A DNA stretch of 64,000 nt from Clostridiales bacterium VE202-21. GTDB lineage: Bacteria > Bacillota > Clostridia > Lachnospirales > Lachnospiraceae. This document shows positions 57,781-64,000 of the stretch, in pieces. A program made the translations under genes and the position numbers. The stretch's first letter is position 1. Every line of letters begins with the position of its first letter. The notes under the pieces were generated by a model. The model worked only from the letters and a program-made list of their open reading frames with translations, did no database searches and had not been told where the DNA came from. Where the stretch lies: the NCBI GenBank assembly GCA_000509105.1, contig BAIF02000060.1, positions 1-64,000 on the forward strand. Reading direction: 5' to 3'.

Positions 57781-60700
57781 AAAAGAATGAAGCAACAGAA
57801 TCGAAAAAATCAAAATTGTTCATTGTGACCGCAGCGCTCGTCACAGGCGTTTTGCTCGGCACCATAACAGTATTTTTCGTAAGGACGGTACAGCGCCAGC
57901 TGTGGCAGCAGTCGATGGCTTCCATTATGGAGAGTACCCAGCAGGGACGCAACACGCTGCAGATCCAGCTACGAGGGGAATACGAAGTGATGGGAACCGT
58001 GGCATCGCATTTAAGGGAATATGCAGGTACGCAGGCCGCAGAACTGGACGAATATTTAAGGAATTACAGTGAGGTGGATACAGGAATCCTCCTGTATCTG
58101 GAGAATACAGCATGTTATCCGGATGATATGGGGATGGACGAAAACTTAACGGAAATACTTGAGAAGAATGACCAGAAACAGGGAATCATTGCCCCGCATA
58201 TCAGCAGTGCTACTGGTGTCAATGTATTTAACCTGTTTGTTCAAGTGACGCTGAAAGACGGTACAAAAGGATATCTTATCAAAGAGTATGAGGTGGATCG
58301 GATCGTTGACACATTTACTGTTTCGTTCTATCAGGACACAGGCTTTTCCTATGTGCTGGATACAAACGGCAATATCCTCATCCGGCCGCCCCATCCCAAC
58401 AGTAACAAAACCGTACAGAATCTTTTTGATATGCTGCAGGTACCTGAAAACAGCCAGACCGGGCTGGAACGTTTTACACAGTCGCTGAGGGAGGGGAAAA
58501 CGGGATGGGCCACCTTTACCTATCAGGAGGAAAATACCGTTTTCTGTTATATCCCTTTGAAGCTGGATACCGACTGGTATTTGGTTTCCATTATCCCTTC
58601 TGCCGTTGTGAATAAGCAGACCAGCCAGATTATAATGCGTACATTTACCTTGATTGGCTGCATTATCCTGGGAATAGCCCTGTTGGTGCTGCTGTATTTT
58701 CGTTATGTAAACCGGGCGAACCACAGGCTCCGCAATCAGGCGGAGTATATCAGCCACCTGTATAATGCTGTTCCTGAGGGAATTCTCCTTACGACATCGG
58801 AGGAGCCGTACCGGTTTCTGCAGGTCAATGATGAGGGGCTCCGCCTTCTGGGATTTCCGGAAGGATCACCGAACGACACCCTGGAAGGTAAGAGTCTTCG
58901 CTGTATGGCACATTCGGAGGATTATGAAAGAGCGGTGCAGCTGTTTCAGGATACGGCATGGAATGGGCATAAGAACGTTTTTGAAATCCGGATCAGAAAA
59001 AAGAATGATTCTTACTTTTGGGCGACCGGAATTGTGGAAAAAACTCTGGATCAAAATGGTCATCCAGTGTTCATCATTGCCTTTCACGATATTACCGAGG
59101 AAAAGCTGGCGAAAGAAGAGGCTAAGCGCAGGGATCTGCAGGAGCGTTTAACACTGGTGGGAGCGATCTCCAATGCGTATCCTTTGATTATCAGCCTTAA
59201 CCTGTCCCTTGATACTCTGAAGTTTGTGTATGTCAGGCCAGGGCTGATGCTCTCCATTGGAGAACAGCAGTCTTACAGCGAGCTGTATGCCGATATGGCG
59301 CCAGCCGTCCATGAAGACCATCGGGAGCATTTTAAGCAGCGTTTCGCGCCCGAGCAGCTTTTGGGCACCCTGGGCGGGGAAAGAGATGAAATCAGTGGGG
59401 AATATAAACACCTGCTGGCGGATGGGGAGTATCATTGGATTTCTACTCAGATCATAGAGGTAGACAATCCCTATTCCGAGGATAAACTGGCGATCCTGAT
59501 TTCCCGGAGGATCGATGAGCAGCGATACGAGGAGGAACGGCAGCAGCAGACTTTAAAGAGTGCACTGGAAAGCGCTAGGGCCGCCAATGTGGCTAAGAGT
59601 CAGTTCTTATCAAATATGTCACATGATATCCGCACACCGATGAATGCGGTCATTGGAATGGCTGCGATCGCGGCCGCGCATCCGGATGATCCGGACAGAG
59701 TGACGGACTGCCTGAAAAAAATTGATATCTCCAGCAGGCAGCTGCTCAGCCTGATCAACGATGTGCTGGATATGTCGAAGATAGAGAGCAGGAAGCTGAC
59801 GATCAGGGAGGAACCTTTTAATTTTGCCGAATTGGCAACGGATATCATAGAGCTTTTCAGGCCGCAGACGGCAGAAAGCCGGCTGAAGCTGGATGTGCAT
59901 CTGGCAGGACTGAAGAACGAAGCAGTAATAGGAGATTCTCTTCGTATCCGGCAGGTTTATATCAATATACTGAGCAATGCGGTGAAGTATACGCCTTCGG
60001 GAGGGGAAATCCGTGTGGAAGTGCGGCAGAAAAAGGAGATTCATAAGGGATACTCCAGTTTTATTTTCTGTTGTTCTGACACGGGAATTGGAATGAGCGA
60101 GGAGTTCCAAAAGAGACTGTTCGAGCCCTTTGAGAGGGTACAGGATACTACCAGCAGCAGGATTGTCGGTACCGGACTGGGGATGGCGATTACCAAAAAT
60201 CTGGTGGACTTGATGGACGGGGATATCCAGGTGGAGAGCAAACTGGGAAAGGGATCTGCCTTTACCGTAAGGATTCCGCTAAAGCTGCAGGCAGAAGAAC
60301 CGGAGGCAGTCCCCAGGGAATGGAGCGGGGTACGCTGTCTGATTGTGGACGGCGACCCGCAGGTCAGTGAAAGCATGGTGGAACTGTTGGAAGACATGGG
60401 AATGCATGCCAGCTCTGCCGCCTCTGGGCGAGAGGCTGTTTCCTATGTTTTGCAGGCGAAGGAAACGAAAGATCCGATTCGGCTGGTGATACTGGATCTG
60501 GAAATGCCGGATATGGATGCGGGTGCTGCCGCACAGTGTATCCGGGACGCGCTGGGAAATGATATTCCTGCGATTGTCATGACGGCATATGATTGGTCGG
60601 GATTAGAGAGCGAAGCCCGCAGCTATGGGGCAACAGCGATTCTTACTAAGCCTTTTTACCGCAGGAAAATATCCGGTCTGCTTAGGAAACTAAGCGGGGA

Positions 60701-61135
60701 TGAGGAAGTGACCAATCCGATGTTCAGTGGAACTGCCGGTGATTTCAATGGAAAACGTGTTCTGCTCGTAGAAGATAACGAAATAAATCTGGAGATTGCA
60801 CGCACACTGATAGAAGAGAGCGGCGTCCAGGTGGAGGAGGCATATAATGGTGAGGAAGCTGTGCGGAAGGTATCGGAATCTGAGGAAGGGTATTATGATT
60901 TGATTTTCATGGATATCCAAATGCCGGTCATGGACGGATATCAGGCAACAAAGGTGATTCGGGCCCTAAACCGGGATGACGCATTGACCCTGCCGATTGT
61001 GGCAATGACGGCCAATGCGTTTCAAGAAGACGTATGCGACGCGCTAAAGGCGGGAATGAACGTACATCTGGCGAAGCGGTTGACGTGGCGGAATTGGGTC
61101 AAATCCTGCAGCGATTCCTGGGGCAGAATATGTAA
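57777..61135 (+). CDS. hybrid sensor histidine kinase with two receiver domains, frameshifted near the 3' end
   Basis: This is a membrane sensor kinase of about 1119 residues. A membrane helix (about 12-32) is followed by a large extracytoplasmic sensing region with Cache-like features (35-285), a second helix (about 290-312), PAS-type domains (about 325-580), and the dimerisation/phosphoacceptor domain SNMSHDIRTPMNAVIG with His near residue 616. Then come HATPase motifs (NILSNAVKYTP, DTGIGM, GTGLGM) and two receivers (LVILDLEMPD, Asp near 906; LIFMDIQMPVMDG, Asp near 1045). One base is missing near 61077: restoring a C gives HLAKPVDVAELG and a stop at 61135, instead of the drifted end at 61163. 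The TTG start overlaps the previous stop (TTGA). Confidence 0.88.
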
Positions 61136-61162
61136 TACTGCAGGTATCAATGTACTAAAATA

Positions 61163-61204
61163 GGGAACTGTGCACGATTTATTTTATGCAGCAGTTCCCT
61201 TTTT
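61163..61204 (+). terminator. terminator of the sensor kinase operon
   Basis: GGGAACTG (61163-61170) pairs with CAGTTCCC (61192-61199), with an inner TGCA/TGCA pairing, and TTTTT follows. This is a good intrinsic terminator. Confidence 0.8.
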
Positions 61205-61273
61205 GACCGACAATGAAATGATCTGTTATTCTTCCATATTTATACAGGAACACAGGTAATTATAAAACGCTTA

Positions 61274-62650
61274 TCAAGCAGCTTTTTTCGGTGCTGTCTT
61301 AGGATAATTGAAAATATTTTTCTTAACAATATTATAGTAAATAATACAAACAATAATTGTACTCGTTGTAGCAGTAGGTGTAGCCAGTGAAAGATGGAAA
61401 AGTGTTGCGCCTGCCATATGGCTGTAAATATAGGCAGCAGGTACACGCATAACCCATGAATCCCAGAATGCCTGGAAAAATACGAACTTTGTACGGCTGC
61501 AGCCATTGTAAAATCCCATAAAGCAGAATAAAATACCAACCTGTATACAGTCGACAGAGAATCCTTTCAGGTACTGTGCCGCAGCAGCGATTACGGTCTG
61601 GTCAGAAGTGAAGATCGAAGCCAGCACATCGCCGTGGAAACATACAAAATAAAATACAATAAGTCCTGTTACAACAGAGGTTCCCATGCCATAGAAGAGA
61701 GTTCTCTTTGCTCTTTCTGGTTTTTTAGCACCCATGTTCTGCGCAATAAACGCAGACATTGACTGCATGTATGAGATCGGTATCAATAAGACGAAGCTAA
61801 CAACACGCCATGCAATACCGTATCCGGCCGCCATGATTAGTCCCATGCCGTTTGCAAATGTATTGACAGCAAGAAATGAAATCTGTGTAACGAGATCCTT
61901 CATTGCCACAGGTGTTCCAATGGAAAACATCTCTTTGATCTTTTCCTTATCAAACCGAATATGTTTTAACTTGAATACGAACGGCAGCTTTGTGAATCGG
62001 ATAATAATAATTGACAAGATAAGGCTTATGGCCTGTGCAGCTACGGTAGCTATGGCTACGCCCTTTACTCCCATATCAAATACGGATACTAAAACAATAT
62101 CACCAACAACGTTAATTACACAGGCGATAATAACGAAAACCAATGGAAGAATAGAATTGCCGATACCTCTGAATATACAGCTCAGCAGGTTATATCCGAC
62201 AATAAAAACCAATCCTCCACAGCAAATCGATAAATACTGAACGGCAAAATCATGAGCTTCTACAGGCACGTTCATAGCGCTTACCAATGCTGGCGTTACA
62301 AAAACCATGATAATCGTTAGAATTACGCCAAAAACAGCAAATATGCTGATAGAAGCCCCCATAGATTTTGCGGCACTTTCGCCGTCTTTCTCTCCGATAT
62401 AGCGCCCTATTGCTACAGTAACACCCATAGCAAGCCCTGTGACAACTACCTGAAGGAGATACATTACATTACCCCCCGAAGAAACAGCGGCACTTTCGGC
62501 AGGCCCGCAGTAACGGCTGATAACAATTAGGTCAACCGCGCTGTATAAAGCCTGTAAAAACATAGATATCAGAATCGGAAACGTAAACTTTAGAAATGGG
62601 GACAATATGGGTCCCGATGTAAATGAATTTGTTTCATTATTGTTGCTCAT
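61274..62650 (-). CDS. MATE family efflux transporter
   Basis: This 458-residue polytopic transporter has the two-half MATE architecture: PILISMFLQALYSAVDLIVIS and VTVAIGRYIGEKDGESAAKS in the first half, and MQSMSAFIAQNMGAKKPERAKR in the second. The ATG at 62650 follows GAGAGGAG by about ten bases; the open frame extends 27 residues upstream without a signal. Substrate and coupling ion cannot be told. It shares fold and length but little sequence with the MATE protein at 48739. Confidence 0.92.
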   Translation of the reverse strand: MSNNNETNSFTSGPILSPFLKFTFPILISMFLQALYSAVDLIVISRYCGPAESAAVSSGGNVMYLLQVVVTGLAMGVTVAIGRYIGEKDGESAAKSMGASISIFAVFGVILTIIMVFVTPALVSAMNVPVEAHDFAVQYLSICCGGLVFIVGYNLLSCIFRGIGNSILPLVFVIIACVINVVGDIVLVSVFDMGVKGVAIATVAAQAISLILSIIIIRFTKLPFVFKLKHIRFDKEKIKEMFSIGTPVAMKDLVTQISFLAVNTFANGMGLIMAAGYGIAWRVVSFVLLIPISYMQSMSAFIAQNMGAKKPERAKRTLFYGMGTSVVTGLIVFYFVCFHGDVLASIFTSDQTVIAAAAQYLKGFSVDCIQVGILFCFMGFYNGCSRTKFVFFQAFWDSWVMRVPAAYIYSHMAGATLFHLSLATPTATTSTIIVCIIYYNIVKKNIFNYPKTAPKKAA

Positions 62651-63470
62651 CTTTAAACCACTCCTCTCAATAAGTGCATAAGTACATGAATAACACAGAT
62701 TTTGTTGATGCAGAAATAACCTTAAAAACAACCTTAAAAAATATACCCTAAGTATTGCTGCTTATCTTCAGCTTTGCTCTTTCTTTATGACGTCTACCAA
62801 AAAAGAGCCCTCGCGGACTGGGCTGGAGATCAAGCCGTTGCTTCTGCAAAACACCTGCTGGAGAGGCAGACAGCATACTTAAGATACAAGAGATACGAGT
62901 ATCTGAATATTCTGAATATACATTCTTTTCCCCCTTACCTCCTTTGAATGATATTTATTATATGATATTTTTTATGTAAGATTATTTTATCATCCGGGTA
63001 CCTGAACAAACAGTGAACAATGCACACGATTATTAATAAGAAAGCATAGAGGGCTGAGATTAACGCTTCAGATTATTTATTGAGTACTCTCGGAAACATT
63101 TATTTTAATTATTGCTGAAGCGCTGACATAAAAACTTTCGAATTCTGCATACTAAATAAGTATAAACAGAACCTCTTATATTTTAGGGTACTACATACCA
63201 GTATCATAAAATATAAAAAGGGTCGTATTTTGGCGGGTGTATTTTTACAATCCTTAAGAAATACTAAAAATACAAAAAAGGGGTTTCCATTTCTGGAAAA
63301 GTTTATTATACTATTGGTGCAAGTTGGGGAGAGACTGCACGGGGAAACAGAGGAATTTATCTAGACCAAGGCGTGTTTAAAAATATACTTGAAGAGAAAT
63401 TTCTGCGGGGCAGAGGAGTACGAATGAGTGGAGATTAAGAGTAATATGGGTTGTGGAAGGGAGCGTAAAT
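62651..63470. other. 820-bp AT-rich intergenic region before mreB
   Basis: No complete gene is visible. A short frame around 62765-62947 reads ALADWAGDQAVASAKHLLER then QTAYLRYKRYEYL and looks protein-like, but it lacks a start and ribosome-binding site; it could be a gene remnant. CGCTTCAG and CTGAAGCG (about 63064-63123) form a distant inverted repeat. A possible mreB promoter is TTTCCA with TATACT 17 bases later, about 63286-63315. The region may mark a rearrangement boundary. Confidence 0.4.
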
Positions 63471-64000
63471 ATGTCTGTAGATATCGGGATAGATTTGGGA
63501 ACAGCCAGTGTACTGGTGTATGTAAAAGGAAAAGGGGTTGTGTTGAAGGAACCCTCAGTTGTAGCGTTTGACAGGGATACGAATGTTATCAAAGCGATCG
63601 GGGAGGAAGCGCGCCTGATGCTGGGAAGAACTCCGGGGAATATTGTGGCGGTGCGGCCGCTGCGCCAGGGGGTTATTTCGGATTATACGGTTACTGAGAA
63701 AATGATTAAATATTTTGTACAGAAATCGCTTGGAAAAAGGACTTTTAAGAAGCCGCGCATCAGTATCTGTGTGCCGAGCGGTGTTACGGAAGTGGAGAAG
63801 AAGGCGGTGGAGGAGGCCACGTTTGCTGCGGGGGCCAGAGAAGTACATTTGATAGAAGAACCGGTAGCGGCTGCGATCGGCGCAGGGATTGATATATCCA
63901 AGCCCTGCGGGAATATGATTGTGGATATCGGAGGCGGGACCGCGGATATAGCGGTGATTTCGCTGGGCGGTACGGTGGTCAATACTTCGATCAAGATTGC
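63471..64000 (+). CDS. mreB: MreB/Mbl family rod-shape determining protein, partial at window end
   Basis: The bacterial actin homologue forms membrane-associated filaments that guide cell-wall elongation. The first 176 residues are present: the phosphate-1 loop [19 protein letters not shown], the connect-1 region [27 protein letters not shown] and the phosphate-2 loop [27 protein letters not shown] lies seven bases before the ATG at 63471. The frame is open to the window edge. It could be the Mbl paralogue. Confidence 0.93.
   Translation, partial: MSVDIGIDLGTASVLVYVKGKGVVLKEPSVVAFDRDTNVIKAIGEEARLMLGRTPGNIVAVRPLRQGVISDYTVTEKMIKYFVQKSLGKRTFKKPRISICVPSGVTEVEKKAVEEATFAAGAREVHLIEEPVAAAIGAGIDISKPCGNMIVDIGGGTADIAVISLGGTVVNTSIKI

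Overview
The window looks like chromosome from a low-to-mid-GC Firmicute of the class Clostridia, most likely family Lachnospiraceae (a gut Clostridium cluster XIVa relative). The evidence is the gene content and style: strong AGGAGG ribosome-binding sites, TTGACA/TATAAT promoters, class III fructose-bisphosphatase, long-form hpf, hprK beside uvrC, a phosphoglycerate-mutase-like gene between hom and lysC, and a NiCo riboswitch. No phage, plasmid, CRISPR, rRNA or tRNA gene is visible. The region is mostly core genome.

Layout. 1-3.2 kb: a 5'-truncated M23 peptidase remnant, a small membrane protein, a NiCo-riboswitch-controlled cation diffusion facilitator and a PAP2 phosphatase. 3.4-9.1 kb: pyrG and a DUF1846 gene on the minus strand, then ftsH and a promoter-to-terminator unit that looks like a small RNA. 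9.2-13.3 kb: uvrC-hprK-ROK glucokinase. 13.4-19.9 kb: class A PBP, a YigZ protein, hpf and typA. 20-26 kb: an SSB-like protein, dapA, dapB, fbp, an RpoD-like sigma factor and a lipoprotein. 26.3-30 kb: iorA-iorB-paaK (aryl-pyruvate oxidation), bracketed by palindromic GGGGTCAGACCCC elements. 30-38.5 kb: a eukaryotic-type hisA, secA, prfB with its programmed frameshift, hom, a proposed homoserine kinase and lysC. 38.7-48 kb: small regulators and enzymes, then the proteostasis block tig-clpP-clpX-lon-engB and an AI-2E-family permease. 48-56 kb: an exosporium-like protein, a MATE exporter, a small DUF6951-like protein, and uvrA-uvrB. 56-64 kb: a solute-binding lipoprotein translationally coupled to a large hybrid histidine kinase, a second MATE exporter, and the start of mreB.

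Three things stand out. First, two convergent-gene junctions (38.53-38.71 kb and 50.71-50.95 kb) carry a foldback element. Its long arms differ in sequence between the copies but stay self-complementary, and they enclose an 86-88 nt branched core whose stems show compensatory changes. A third locus (13.34 kb) has the arms without the core. I do not recognise this family. Second, five genes (uvrC, the PBP, clpX, lon and the hybrid kinase) are each broken by one single-base indel, mostly in G/C runs. The reading frame continues perfectly after the break, which points to residual sequencing error rather than true pseudogenes. Third, prfB shows the genuine CTT-TGA-C programmed +1 frameshift.

Functional threads: all three UvrABC nucleotide-excision genes are present, with a LexA-like box upstream of uvrB. 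Aspartate-family amino acid synthesis is represented by dapA, dapB, hom, the proposed homoserine kinase and lysC. Protein quality control is covered by ftsH, clpPX, lon and tig. Envelope growth is covered by the PBP and mreB.
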